From positions 1 through 64,000 of the forward strand of contig CAJYXJ010000021.1 in NCBI GenBank assembly GCA_913778085.1: a stretch of DNA of 64,000 nucleotides, given 5' to 3'. This DNA is from an uncultured Chryseobacterium sp. Lineage in GTDB: Bacteria; Bacteroidota; Bacteroidia; Flavobacteriales; Weeksellaceae. Under the pieces are notes generated by a model. That model searched no databases and had not been told where the DNA came from. It saw nothing but the letters and a program-made list of their open reading frames with translations. How positions within the stretch are numbered: position 1 is the stretch's first letter; every line of letters starts with the position of its first letter. The position numbers and the translations under genes are program-made. Shown here in pieces: positions 18,475 through 27,453 of the stretch.

Positions 18475-19493
18475 GTGATGCAGAACGATCTATCTCAGCT
18501 TAAAAAAATCTTTAATACGATACCCGAAAACCCAAATCTGAAATCTAATAATCTTTTCTCAATCGGCACAAGGGGTTTTTATGAGAATCCTTTTACAGAA
18601 GTATTATCATATTTGTTAAAAAAGAATACCGGATATAAGCGGCGGGATGAGTTTATGAAAATACTATTAGCCGATTTAAAAGACGAGGATTTTTTAAATA
18701 GTCTGATTTCGAACAGTGAGGTCAGTACCCAATTTATAACTTCAAATGGGAAATACATCGATTTAATTTTATATAATGAGAATAATATTCTGGTTTTTGA
18801 AAATAAAATTAACCATTGGATGGCTAATCCGTTTGATGATTATGAAAATCACATTAATCTAAAATTTCCACTACATAATAAAAGGTATGTAATTTTTTCA
18901 TATAAAAAAGAAAACTGTCCTGACAATTGGAAGTATTTAAGTATCAGAAGAATTTTTGACAAAATAATCAGTGCAAAATTGCATGTATTTGATAATAAAT
19001 GGGATTATTTTACTCATGATTTTTTACTGCAATTTTCAAACAGCAAATTAATAGATATGGACCAATCTTATTTTGATTTTATGAGAAAAATTTTTCTCAG
19101 ATAATTTTCGCAAAGACTCAACTTCAAGAATTTTTTAATGATATAGCTGAAAAAGTTAGTGGAGAAATTGCAATAGACAGATATTATAATACTACTTGGG
19201 GCGCATATCAGCATGCCATTCGTTTTTACCCATTCAAGAATGATAATAATGTCACTTTAATTTTTAAGGAGGATGGTAAATTCAGCATTGCTATTTATTA
19301 CTATGATAAATTTGATTTCAAAACTGAAATCAATAAATACATTGGTCTAAATGATTACGAGTACTGGAATGAATCAACAATATGTTGTTATATGAAATTA
19401 CCTGGAAAGGAATTTGCTAAACTCAAAGATGCTGTTAAAGAGATATTGGTACAATTAGAAAAACAAAAAGAATATTATTCCCATGATTTCTAA
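18475..19493 (+). pseudogene. PD-(D/E)XK nuclease family protein, frameshifted
   Basis: The first reading frame (18475-19104, 209 residues) shows a PD-(D/E)XK core: conserved Glu in YENPFTEVLSYLL, Asp in KYIDLILYNEN and the ExK in LVFENKINH, as in PDDEXK_4-type proteins. It ends at a stop in a run AAAAATTTTT (19086-19095). Shifting back one base at this run opens a further frame of about 130 codons without stops (19092-19493), starting FSQIIFAKTQLQEFFNDI and lacking its own start codon. Together they give about 340 residues, the expected family length. Either a mutation or a sequencing error at the homopolymer explains it. The biological role of the family is uncertain; members are often linked to phage defence or solitary. 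Confidence 0.72.
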
Positions 19494-19500
19494 CTCATGG

Positions 19501-19890
19501 TTAAATAACAGTCTTTTGTACCTTTTTACCCTCCAGAATCATCTTACAATCCTTTACTTTTTCAGGATCATACACATGGTATTTCATTTCCCATTCTTCC
19601 AGCAGATAAAGAATGGGCAGAAGTGCCAGTCCTTTTTCGGTTAGCGAGTATTCTACTCTTGGCGGAAGCTCCTTAAATTCTTCCCGGATAATGAGGCCGT
19701 CGGTCTGCATTTCCCGCAGCTGGTCGGTCAGAACTTTTCTGGAGATCACGTTGATGCGTACGGCCAGTTCCCCGAAGCGCAGTTTACGGTCTTTGATCAC
19801 CAGCACGATGATCGGCTTCCATTTGCTTCCCAGGGCAGACATGGCCTTGCCTAAAGGACAGCTGTATTGCATTAATTCGTTCTTTTTCAT
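19501..19890 (-). CDS. HxlR family transcriptional regulator
   Basis: A 129-residue winged-helix regulator of the HxlR/YodB type, which often senses electrophiles or quinones through a cysteine. The N-terminal Cys is present in MQYSCPLGKAMSALGSKWKP, followed by the family motifs LRFGELAVRI, ISRKVLTDQLREM and PPRVEYSLTEKG. It is divergent from an Old Yellow Enzyme gene, a common arrangement in which the regulator represses the reductase until an electrophile appears. The intervening 460 bp are mostly repeat sequence plus GTTAC motifs near the reductase. Confidence 0.9.
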   Translation of the reverse strand: MKKNELMQYSCPLGKAMSALGSKWKPIIVLVIKDRKLRFGELAVRINVISRKVLTDQLREMQTDGLIIREEFKELPPRVEYSLTEKGLALLPILYLLEEWEMKYHVYDPEKVKDCKMILEGKKVQKTVI

Positions 19891-19914
19891 AAGGATTTAT
19901 TCATAATTTGTGGC

Positions 19915-20225
19915 TTATATGCTTTTTACGAACACGAAGCTCACAAAAGTTTTTTACTAATAAATTTTTTTGCGCTGTCAGGCTGAGCCCGTCGAAGCCT
20001 TGTTTATTGCATAACGTCTTTTTGAACACGAAGTTCGCGAAGAGCTTTTCTAACTGCTTTAAGTTTCACAAAGCTACTTCGGCAGGTTCTCAGCATAAAC
20101 TGTTTCACTTATATAAGATTGCAAAGACTTTTTCCCGTAACGATCTAATTCATTGTCAGGCTGAGCTCAATTTATCCAAAGCCCGGCGAAGGAAAGCTTT
20201 TATCTCACCCTCAACCTTTCCTTGT
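19915..20225 (-). repeat. Two units of the tandem intergenic repeat (about 170-bp family), inverted
   Basis: Read on the minus strand this stretch contains AGCTTTCCTTCGCCGGGCTT, GATAAATTGAGCTCAGCCTG, ATATAAGTGAAAC, CTTTGTGAAACTTAAAGCAG and CTTCGTGTTCAAAAA, the same ordered blocks as in the arrays at 59.3-60.6 kb. The units are oriented so that their ends abut the start of the HxlR gene. A plus-strand open frame across it (19908-20285) is not a gene. Confidence 0.7.
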
Positions 20226-20230
20226 CTTAA

Positions 20231-20270
20231 GTTACTTCTGTGTTACCAACATCAGTTACCGCGAAGTTAC
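20231..20270 (+). promoter_or_regulatory. Four phased GTTAC motifs
   Basis: GTTAC occurs at 20231, 20242, 20255 and 20266, that is with 11, 13 and 11 bp steps, about one helical turn each. They lie 80-120 bp upstream of the Old Yellow Enzyme gene and could be binding sites, though they border repeat sequence. Confidence 0.35.
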
Positions 20271-20311
20271 TACTTTTTTTCATGATGGGATACAAATGCA
20301 AACTATTATTA

Positions 20312-20326
20312 GTTACTTTGTGTAAC
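20312..20326 (+). promoter_or_regulatory. Candidate HxlR operator GTTAC-N5-GTAAC
   Basis: GTTAC-TTTGT-GTAAC is a perfect inverted repeat 24 bp upstream of the reductase start, overlapping its likely -7 region (TTACTTTG). Its position and the divergent HxlR gene suggest an operator. Confidence 0.5.
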
Positions 20327-20350
20327 AATTATAAAAAGAAATATTAAAAA

Positions 20351-21412
20351 ATGAGCACAGACGCCTTGTTTAAGTCTTTTAAGTATAAGAATTTAGAACT
20401 GAAAAACAGAATCGTAATGGCTCCGATGACGAGAGCTCAGTCCGATAACGGGGTTCCAACACAGCAGATTGCAGATTATTATGCCCGACGAGCCGAAGCG
20501 GAAGTCGGGTTGATCATTTCGGAAGGAACGGTGATCAACAGGCCCGCCTCTAAAAATATGCAGAACATCCCCGATTTTTACGGAACTGAAGCTTTGAAAG
20601 GCTGGCAAAACGTAATCGACGCCGTACATGATCACGGCGGAAAGATGGGACCTCAGATCTGGCATGTTGGCGATACCAGAAGTTCGGACGATTATCCGGA
20701 AGTTCCAATGGAGAAAGCTTCCACCATGACCCTGGAAGATATTCAGGATACGATTGCCCAGTTTGCAGCGTCGGCTAAATCGGCAAAAGATTTAGGTTTC
20801 GACGTGCTGGAAATCCACGGAGCACACGGCTATCTGATCGACCAGTTTTTCTGGGATGTAACGAATACGAGAACCGACGAATACGGAGGAAGGACATTGA
20901 GAGAAAGAAGCCGTTTTGCTGTGGACATCGTAAAGGCGATTCGGGCGGCGGTAGGCGAAGATTTCATCATCATCATCCGGCTTTCTCAGTGGAAGCAACA
21001 GGATTATTCAACAAAACTGGCGCAGACTCCGGAAGAAATGGAAGAATGGCTGTTGCCCCTGAAAGAAGCCGGTGTAGACATTTTCCACTGCTCCCAAAGA
21101 CGTTTCTGGGAACCGGAATTTGAAGGTTCTGATCTGAATTTTGCCGGCTGGGCGAAAAAGATCACCGGGCAGCCGACCATCACCGTAGGATCTGTAGGCC
21201 TGGAAGGGGATTTCATGAGTGCTTTTGCCGGCCATGGAACGGAAAAAACAGATTTATCCGAACTGACCAGAAGGCTGGAAAGGGGAGACTTTGATCTGGT
21301 TGCCGTAGGCCGCGCTATTTTACAGGACCCGGAATGGGTAAAAAAAGTAAAAGCAGGAAGCATCGATGAACTTCAGGACTTTAAAGCCGAAAGCCTTGCC
21401 GTTTTGTATTAG
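20351..21412 (+). CDS. Old Yellow Enzyme-type NADH:flavin oxidoreductase (alkene reductase)
   Basis: FMN-dependent ene-reductase that reduces activated C=C bonds in enones, quinones or nitro compounds. The 353-residue protein has the TIM-barrel start LFKSFKYKNLELKNRIVMAPMTR, the active-site GPQIWHVG region (His in QIWHVG), the motif DVLEIHGAHGYLIDQFF and the C-terminal FMN-phosphate binding FDLVAVGRAILQDPEW. It is divergent from an HxlR regulator and probably induced by electrophilic stress. Repeats and a strong terminator follow. Confidence 0.93.
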   Translation: MSTDALFKSFKYKNLELKNRIVMAPMTRAQSDNGVPTQQIADYYARRAEAEVGLIISEGTVINRPASKNMQNIPDFYGTEALKGWQNVIDAVHDHGGKMGPQIWHVGDTRSSDDYPEVPMEKASTMTLEDIQDTIAQFAASAKSAKDLGFDVLEIHGAHGYLIDQFFWDVTNTRTDEYGGRTLRERSRFAVDIVKAIRAAVGEDFIIIIRLSQWKQQDYSTKLAQTPEEMEEWLLPLKEAGVDIFHCSQRRFWEPEFEGSDLNFAGWAKKITGQPTITVGSVGLEGDFMSAFAGHGTEKTDLSELTRRLERGDFDLVAVGRAILQDPEWVKKVKAGSIDELQDFKAESLAVLY

Positions 21413-21417
21413 CAGAG

Positions 21418-21606
21418 TTAATGGTGAATTTCCCTATCGCAAGTCAATGGTGAATCTTTTAGGATAAAAAATTGAAAAGCAAAGCGAATTAACCATTCAC
21501 CTTTTAAATATCAATTAGTGAATATTAGATTTTGAGTCGCAAGTGAATCTTTAAAAATATAAAATTGACAAGCGAAGCGGATTGATCATTCACAATTCAC
21601 CTTTTT
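21418..21606. repeat. Tandem intergenic repeat (AATGGTGAAT / GACAAGCGAAGCGG family), two copies
   Basis: Two units of about 70 bp (21437-21504 and 21535-21606) share TCGCAAGT, GTGAATCTTT, ATAAAATTGA, AAGC(G/A)AAGCG and CATTCACC in the same order. A related single copy lies at 46495-46578. It starts 6 bp after the stop codon of the reductase gene. Confidence 0.65.
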
Positions 21607-21626
21607 ACCTATCAATTATTTAAATG

Positions 21627-21662
21627 AAACCGCTTCATGAATTTTTCTGAAGCGGTTTTTAT
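21627..21662 (+). terminator. Terminator downstream of the reductase gene
   Basis: AAACCGCTTCA and TGAAGCGGTTT form a perfect 11-bp stem followed by TTT. The rest of the 575-bp gap up to the next gene has no recognisable feature apart from the repeats and the opposing terminator. Confidence 0.85.
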
Positions 21663-21902
21663 TTAATTCGTGCAGCCTGAGCAGCAAAACGCATCGGCCG
21701 GCATCCCTGTTTTCTGTTTTTGAGGATCGTAATATTCTATCATATCGACAGAACATTCTGCTGGATTTCCTCTGTTAATCCAAAATAAAAATCAAATTAA
21801 AAGGGCTGGACCGGGTAAGTTGAATGATAGGCATTTTATCCCGGTAATATCCTTTTTATATGATTGAAAACAGATTAAATACTATTAGTTTATATTAAGA
21901 AT

Positions 21903-21931
21903 AAAAAAAAGCCGTTTTCATTGAAAACGAC
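21903..21931 (-). terminator. Terminator of the C1 peptidase gene (minus strand)
   Basis: On the minus strand GTCGTTTTCA-ATGAAAACGGC forms a stem (CGTTTTCA/TGAAAACG perfect) followed by a run of eight T, 57 bp past the stop. Confidence 0.8.
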
Positions 21932-21987
21932 TTCTAACAGATTAAATATCTAAAATTGTCATCGTCGAATGACAATAGTGATTCGGT

Positions 21988-23190
21988 TTACAGCCCGATG
22001 CTTTGGGTTGGTCTTAATTGTTTTCTGATGTTTTTCGGCAAGGCATCCTTGTGAACCAGGATGGCGGTCGATTTATATTCGACATACGGTCTTGTCACAT
22101 AGAGATAGCCTTCAAAATCATTCGTTACCCCCCAGGAATTTTTTACCATATAATATTCTTTTCCCGACTGATCTTTTGCAAGACCTACGATGTGCATTCC
22201 ATGGTCATCCGTTGTGGAAAGGTTGTTTAAAGCCTTCTGACGCATATCTTCTGTGATGGTTTTGTCTTTTTTCGGCTCGGTGAATAAAGCTGCTTTGTTA
22301 TCTTTGGTAATCTGATCCAGATCCATGTCCGGAACATATGCCACTCCGTTTTTATAAGAGAAATACGGCTCGGAAACATCGGTTGCCCATCCTACGGAGT
22401 AGCCTCTGTTTACGGCATTATCAATAATCTCCGTTAAATCTTTCATCGGTACGTTCCAGTCGGAATCGTGGCTCCAGTTGTCCGGAATCGGTACAACAAA
22501 TTTCTGGTAATACGGATAATCTTTATAGGAAGAAAGTTCTACATAATCATCGGGATTAATGCCTACCACTTCTTTTGCAAAAGTCTGCGGAGTATAAGAT
22601 TTTCCTTCGTAAGTAAAATTGGCCGGAACTTTACCCAGATATTCATCCAGGATCGCATCTACGGAAGACATCCAGTTATCAGCCAGTTTTCCTTTTGATC
22701 CGGCCTGAACCAGACTGTCCAGTACAGGTTTCAGCTTGCCCTGCATTTCGGAGAAATTATTCAGGGTCTGTCCTTGTTTCAGCCCTGTATATGCATCCTG
22801 TGGAACGGCACCGTATTTCTTATACATATTAATTACATCGTGCAGTTCGCCGCCGTCGCCCCAACTGATGGCTCCGTTATTCAGAACATATAATTTGGCT
22901 TTGTCATGGTAGGAATTTCTTGCGGTAAAGATCTCTGCCAGGTCAACAGGCTTTTTACCCATTCTCTGCATTTCGGATTCCAGAAAAGAATTTCCCGAAT
23001 AGCTCCAGCACGTTCCGGAAGAGCCCTGGTTCTTTACCGAGGTAGCTCCAACATCCTTCAGTGTGGTAAAGTGGAAATTAGCATTCTGGGATTGGTTGTT
23101 TTTTAGCTTGTTGATTAAGTCATCCTGAGCAAACATCATACTTCCTGCAGACAAAACAAAAAGTAATGATACAAATTTGGTATTTTTCAT
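21988..23190 (-). CDS. Exported C1-family (papain-like) cysteine peptidase
   Basis: Secreted cysteine peptidase of the bleomycin-hydrolase/aminopeptidase C branch of clan CA. A signal peptide covers about 1-21 (MKNTKFVSLLFVLSAGSMMF, then AQ). The nucleophile is Cys61 in NQGSSGTCWSYSG, preceded by the oxyanion Gln of KNQG. The catalytic His is in DDHGMHIVGLA and the Asn in MVKNSWGV, both near the C-terminus as in BLH-type enzymes. At 400 residues it is typical for the exported bacteroidal members. It is transcribed alone. Confidence 0.9.
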   Translation of the reverse strand: MKNTKFVSLLFVLSAGSMMFAQDDLINKLKNNQSQNANFHFTTLKDVGATSVKNQGSSGTCWSYSGNSFLESEMQRMGKKPVDLAEIFTARNSYHDKAKLYVLNNGAISWGDGGELHDVINMYKKYGAVPQDAYTGLKQGQTLNNFSEMQGKLKPVLDSLVQAGSKGKLADNWMSSVDAILDEYLGKVPANFTYEGKSYTPQTFAKEVVGINPDDYVELSSYKDYPYYQKFVVPIPDNWSHDSDWNVPMKDLTEIIDNAVNRGYSVGWATDVSEPYFSYKNGVAYVPDMDLDQITKDNKAALFTEPKKDKTITEDMRQKALNNLSTTDDHGMHIVGLAKDQSGKEYYMVKNSWGVTNDFEGYLYVTRPYVEYKSTAILVHKDALPKNIRKQLRPTQSIGL

Positions 23191-23528
23191 TACTGTAAAA
23201 ATTATATATTACGAATAGTCGTTGCTAATAGAGATTTGTTACAGGCATAAAAGTTAAATGATTTGGATAAATTTTATGATAAGACAAGCCGTGAAAAATA
23301 CGTAGAAAACAGATATGAGGTTTAATAAACAATAAAAATTTAATGCAACTGAAAAAAATATAAGGCAGTAAGCGGTTTTGTAAAATGATGTATTGTTTTG
23401 ACTTTCTTCATATTAAATTCTATTCAGGACTTGTGCAGTCTTCCGGATTAAATTATTTTTAAAAAAAATTCAATCTGTTTCCAACCTTTTTAAAACTTTC
23501 TGCATCTATGTAGATATAAAGCCTGATT
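23191..23528. other. Divergent intergenic region, no gene seen
   Basis: AT-rich region between the divergent C1 peptidase and ECF sigma genes. No coding sequence, hairpin or clear TANNTTTG element is recognised on either strand; the sigma gene may therefore use a non-housekeeping promoter. Confidence 0.5.
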
Positions 23529-24047
23529 ATGGAACGAGAGCTCTTATTGGAATGCCAGCGGAACGACCGCAATGCCCAGCGGAAAGTCTATGAGAAGATG
23601 GCGGGAAAACTGTATGCGGTCTGCAAACGCTACCTCAGGAACGATGAAGATATTGAAGAAGCGATGGCAGACAGTTTCTACAAAATTTTCACCAGGATGA
23701 ACCAGCTTCAGAATCCGGACATTTTTGAATCCTGGGCTAAAAAGATTGCGGTAAACGAATGTCTGCAGAAACTACGGACCGTACGGGAACTTCATATTTC
23801 GTTAGAAGAAGAGCATGCCTTTTCCGCCGAGTCTTCTACCGAAAACGTATCTTTTGAAAAGGATGTCTTAAGCCTTCTGAATTTTTTACCCGAAGGATGC
23901 AGGGCCATCTTTAATCTTTTTGCCATTGAAGGCTATCCCCATAAAGAAATTGCAAATATGCTTTCCATCAGTGAAGGCACCTCCAAATCCCAGCTTAATT
24001 TTGCAAGAAAAAGACTGCAGGAGCTGATGGTGAATCAAAACATTTAA
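23529..24047 (+). CDS. ECF RNA polymerase sigma factor
   Basis: A 172-residue sigma-70 family factor of the extracytoplasmic-function type. Region 2 is visible in RKVYEKMAGKLYAVCKRYLR and DEDIEEAMADSFYKIFTRM; region 4 in LPEGCRAIFNLFAIEGYPHK followed by EIANMLSISEGTSKSQLNFARKRL. The next gene starts 12 bp downstream and encodes a single-pass membrane protein, so it is probably held by a membrane partner in the manner of an anti-sigma factor. Confidence 0.93.
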   Translation: MERELLLECQRNDRNAQRKVYEKMAGKLYAVCKRYLRNDEDIEEAMADSFYKIFTRMNQLQNPDIFESWAKKIAVNECLQKLRTVRELHISLEEEHAFSAESSTENVSFEKDVLSLLNFLPEGCRAIFNLFAIEGYPHKEIANMLSISEGTSKSQLNFARKRLQELMVNQNI

Positions 24048-24059
24048 ACTTAAAACACA

Positions 24060-25181
24060 ATGGAAAACAACAATATAGATAAAACATTCAACGAGGCTTC
24101 CAAAACACTAGAAGAACCTGTGACTTTTCCGGGATTCGATAAAGTCTGGGCAAAAGTAGAGGAGAAGCTGGATAAAAAAGAAGAGAAGAAAAGAAAAACC
24201 ATCGGTCTGTGGATCCCTTACGGTATCGCTGCCAGCCTGCTGATCGGTTCCGGGATCTTTTATTTTACCTCTAAAAACGAACCTTCAGCAGCTCCGATAG
24301 AGACCGTCGCACAGCAAATGGTTTCTCCCAAAAATCAGTCGGCAGAAATACCTGAAAATATACGGAAAACCGACAGCACCATAAAGGCAAATATTCAAAA
24401 GGAAATGCTTACAATTCCAGCAGCGAAAACAGCTTACCGAAAAGTTCCGGAAATATACGTTCCCCATGGAAGCACACGTATTTCCGAAATGCCTTTGCCA
24501 CAAACTTTTGCCCAGGAAACAGCAGCCGTTGCGGAAGACAAAATTATCGTGGATGCTGAAAAACGTCAACATATAGAAGAGGTTATCGCCACAGGTCTGA
24601 GAAAAGAAAAGGCATCTATGGTTCAGTCCCTTGCAGCAACTTCCTCTGCAAAAAAGAAAATATCTGAACTGAATGCCGTTGCCGATACCGCCGAAGCAGT
24701 ATATCCGACATCTGTATTTGATCGCAGCGAACCCCTACAGGAACCGGAAATTCTGGCTTATAACAAAGGATACTTCAAAAGAGACAATCTTGTGGCCAGC
24801 CATACTTCCGGTTTAGGAAACAGGATTGGAAACAAAGAAGTCGCCACTGCACTTGGCGGAAGAGTAGCAGGAGTAAACATTAATTCCATATCCGAGTCGC
24901 CGGGTTCCGGAAAAGTTGATATTTCCATCAGCTGCCAGGGCTCTTCCCAAATAAACAATAATCCGTTGTTTATTATCGACGGAGCTGCCGCTACTCAGGA
25001 GCTATTTATTAAACTTGATCCTAAAAAAATCGAATCCATGAGGGTTTTCAAAGGAGAAAAAGCCACTGCTCTCTTTGGTAGCAAAGCATCAAACGGCGCA
25101 ATCCTGGTAGAAACAAAAGATATTTCCAAAAAAGAAAAGCGGAGGTTGAAAAGACTCCTGAAAGAAAAGCTGCCTCAATAA
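24060..25181 (+). CDS. Membrane-anchored protein with C-terminal TonB plug-like domain
   Basis: A 373-residue protein encoded right behind the ECF sigma factor. Residues of about 1-46 are acidic and lysine-rich and probably cytoplasmic, one membrane helix follows (about 48-67, GLWIPYGIAASLLIGSGIFY), and the rest is periplasmic. Near residue 175 the segment IEEVIATGLRKEKAS resembles the N-terminal TonB-box/plug lead of SusC-like receptors, and ALGGRVAGVNI, NNPLFIIDGA, IESMRVFKGEKATALFGSKA and SNGAILVET reproduce a SusC plug domain almost to its end. There is no beta-barrel. The topology and position fit an anti-sigma factor whose sensor is a plug domain; this is inference. Confidence 0.75.
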   Translation: MENNNIDKTFNEASKTLEEPVTFPGFDKVWAKVEEKLDKKEEKKRKTIGLWIPYGIAASLLIGSGIFYFTSKNEPSAAPIETVAQQMVSPKNQSAEIPENIRKTDSTIKANIQKEMLTIPAAKTAYRKVPEIYVPHGSTRISEMPLPQTFAQETAAVAEDKIIVDAEKRQHIEEVIATGLRKEKASMVQSLAATSSAKKKISELNAVADTAEAVYPTSVFDRSEPLQEPEILAYNKGYFKRDNLVASHTSGLGNRIGNKEVATALGGRVAGVNINSISESPGSGKVDISISCQGSSQINNNPLFIIDGAAATQELFIKLDPKKIESMRVFKGEKATALFGSKASNGAILVETKDISKKEKRRLKRLLKEKLPQ

Positions 25182-25226
25182 CAACATCAAAAGATCTTAA
25201 CTGATACCCATTCTCCATACACGTGA

Positions 25227-25257
25227 AAGAAATTTCTCCGGAAATTTCTTTTTTTTA
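25227..25257 (+). terminator. Terminator after the sigma/plug operon
   Basis: AAGAAATTTC and GAAATTTCTT form a 10-bp perfect stem with a 4-nt loop, followed by a T-run. Confidence 0.8.
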
Positions 25258-25413
25258 ATTTTTTTGTCAAATACTGTTTCTTATAGCCTGCGTGTAAACA
25301 AGCAAGCTTAAAAAATCATTTCATTTAAATAAAAAATTCATCTGCAACCTTTTTAAATTTTTACATCTTATGCTATGTAAGAGAGGTGCAGACTCACGAT
25401 CTAAATAATAAAC

Positions 25414-27333
25414 ATGAAAAAAACAGGAATAGCCATATTGGCTCTGATTATACTGGAAGGTTGTAAAACCAAAACAGCTTCGGATCAGAATAAAGAAGAA
25501 CGGAAATTTGATATTAAAAAAGATAAAGACCAGGACGGCGTTAGAAACAGACGCGATAAATGCCCGGAAGTTGTGGGACCGGTGGAAAACAGAGGCTGTC
25601 CATGGCCGGATGCGGATGTGGACGGCATTCCCGATAAGGACGATCCGTGTAAGAATGTTCCCGGACCTATACAAAACAATGGCTGTCCGTTTCCGGATTC
25701 GGATGGCGACGGAACAAATGACGATGACGACGCCTGCCCGACTGTAGCCGGACCTGCGGAAAACAACGGCTGCCCATGGCCGGATACCGATGGCGACGGA
25801 ATCCTCGATAAAGATGATGCCTGCCCAACCGTTCCCGGACTGCCGGAATACAATGGATGCCCGAAACCGAAAGCGGCTGTGGCTGCGGAAATTTCTTATT
25901 CGCCTGAAAGATCTTCCTCCAAACTGGCATCTAAAGTTTCAGGTGTAAAAATTGCCAGGTCCAAAACCAAAGACAAAAAAGTTAAAATAGCTGAAGATTT
26001 TCCGGAAGCAGGACAACTGACTGCCGGGGAAGTAAATGATTTCTTTAAGTGGAATTATTGGGAGGATATGGCCGCTCCTGTTTTGTCGGAATACAAAAAT
26101 CAGTGGAAGATCTTTCCTGATAAAAGAGTTTCTGTACAACTCGTCAATAAAAACGCGAAACCGGTTATCGGAAAAAAAATCAAGCTTCTGAATGAGCAAA
26201 AAAAAGTTATTTGGCAAGCGGTTTCAGATAATAAGGGAAATGCTGAGTTATGGATCAATACCCGGACAGATCATAGATTTTTATCCGGAAAATATTCAAT
26301 TGCAGATGATAAGGGGAGAATACTGTCAGACAAAGTAAAATTATTTAAAAACGGGCAAAATATTATTTCCCTCGATGCGCCATGCCTTACAAAAAGAAAT
26401 CTGGATCTTGCCTTTGTGGTAGATGCAACGGGATCTATGGGAGACGAAATATCCTATCTTCAGGCCGAATTGCTGGATGTACTTAAAAAAGTGGAAAAGA
26501 AACTTCAGAGTACCACAGATGTACGGTACGCTTCCGTATTTTACAGAGATCAGGGTGACGAATATGTAACCAGGGAATTTAATTTTACGGACAAAGCTGA
26601 AAACCTGATCAACTTTATTAAAAAACAGGAGGCCGGTGGTGGCGGAGATACACCGGAAGCAGTGGTGGAAGCTCTGGATTCTTCCATTGAAAAACTGAGT
26701 TGGAGCAAAGGTAATTCCACTAAAATTATGTTTTTGGTCCTGGATGCTCCTCCGCACTATTCACAGGAAAACATTGACAAGATATATGAAAAAATAAAGC
26801 TTGCGGCTGAAAAGGGGATCACTATTATTCCGCTGGCAGCCAGTGATACCGATAAGGAAACGGAATACATTATGAGAACTTTTGCACTCCTTACGAACGG
26901 AACCTATACTTTTCTAACGAATCACAGCGGAATAGGCAACAACCATATAGAACCCACCACAGATTCTTATGAGGTTGAAAAATTAAATGAGCTTTTATTG
27001 AGGCTTATTTTGCAACGCTCAACCATTCCATCCTGCCAATCTACTTCCAAGAACGAATACATCAATAAGAAAATTGAAACTGAACTTGAAAATGAAGAAC
27101 ATCCTAAGATAAAAATCTACCCGAATCCTACAAAAGGTCTGCTCAATATTCAATCCAACAAAGCTATTGATGAATTGTATCTCTATGATTTCAGCGGAAA
27201 AATTCTAATCAGAAAAGAGAAATTACCGAAGGGAACAAGTACTATCGATATTACTTCTTATCCCCAAAGTGTATATTTAATGCGATGCAGATATGGCAAG
27301 CAATGGGATACATTTAAAATTATTAAAAATTAA
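25414..27333 (+). CDS. Calcium-binding (TSP type 3) / vWA lipoprotein with type IX sorting domain
   Basis: A 639-residue cell-surface protein. The N-terminus [20 protein letters not shown] looks like a lipoprotein signal with Cys17. Residues of about 33-150 hold four thrombospondin type 3 repeats, each with DxDxDG-type calcium sites ([36 protein letters not shown]) and a Cys pair with NGCP. A linker follows, then a von Willebrand A domain whose MIDAS is DATGSMGDE near residue 337. Residues of about 565-639 start [15 protein letters not shown] and end [19 protein letters not shown], a type A sorting domain of the type IX secretion system. It is likely to act in adhesion or surface interaction. 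The sigma operon upstream may control it. Confidence 0.85.
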   Translation: MKKTGIAILALIILEGCKTKTASDQNKEERKFDIKKDKDQDGVRNRRDKCPEVVGPVENRGCPWPDADVDGIPDKDDPCKNVPGPIQNNGCPFPDSDGDGTNDDDDACPTVAGPAENNGCPWPDTDGDGILDKDDACPTVPGLPEYNGCPKPKAAVAAEISYSPERSSSKLASKVSGVKIARSKTKDKKVKIAEDFPEAGQLTAGEVNDFFKWNYWEDMAAPVLSEYKNQWKIFPDKRVSVQLVNKNAKPVIGKKIKLLNEQKKVIWQAVSDNKGNAELWINTRTDHRFLSGKYSIADDKGRILSDKVKLFKNGQNIISLDAPCLTKRNLDLAFVVDATGSMGDEISYLQAELLDVLKKVEKKLQSTTDVRYASVFYRDQGDEYVTREFNFTDKAENLINFIKKQEAGGGGDTPEAVVEALDSSIEKLSWSKGNSTKIMFLVLDAPPHYSQENIDKIYEKIKLAAEKGITIIPLAASDTDKETEYIMRTFALLTNGTYTFLTNHSGIGNNHIEPTTDSYEVEKLNELLLRLILQRSTIPSCQSTSKNEYINKKIETELENEEHPKIKIYPNPTKGLLNIQSNKAIDELYLYDFSGKILIRKEKLPKGTSTIDITSYPQSVYLMRCRYGKQWDTFKIIKN

Positions 27334-27383
27334 GTTAGGTGGAGTGGGCATTCTCAGGAGTGCCTGCTTTTTTATTAAATTAA

Positions 27384-27403
27384 TTTTCAAAAATTATTGA
27401 AAA
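27384..27403. promoter_or_regulatory. Candidate GbsR-type operator 1 (TTTTCAA-N6-TTGAAAA)
   Basis: Perfect 7-bp inverted repeat with a 6-nt centre (AAATTA). It overlaps the -33 TTG of the promoter of the regulator gene. The same palindrome recurs at 28041-28058 and 28489-28506 in front of the next two genes. Confidence 0.7.
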
Positions 27404-27426
27404 TTCAAAAAATATTATTACATTTG
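27397..27426 (+). promoter_or_regulatory. Promoter of the regulator gene (TTG-N19-TACATTTG)
   Basis: TTG at 27397-27399 lies inside the palindrome and TACATTTG at 27419-27426 matches the -7 consensus, 27 bp before the ATG. Binding at the palindrome would block this promoter, suggesting autoregulation. Confidence 0.7.
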
Positions 27427-27453
27427 TCATAAGAAACTGAAATAATTAAAACA

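Noticed and set aside
19086-19100. Programmed -1 frameshift at the nuclease gene
   Set aside because: The run AAAAATTTTT does not fit the XXXYYYZ heptamer in the zero frame and no downstream stimulatory structure was seen; mutation or sequencing error is simpler.
19908-20285. Plus-strand open frame of 125 codons upstream of the reductase
   Set aside because: It is made of the intergenic repeat in inverse orientation and has no protein-like features.
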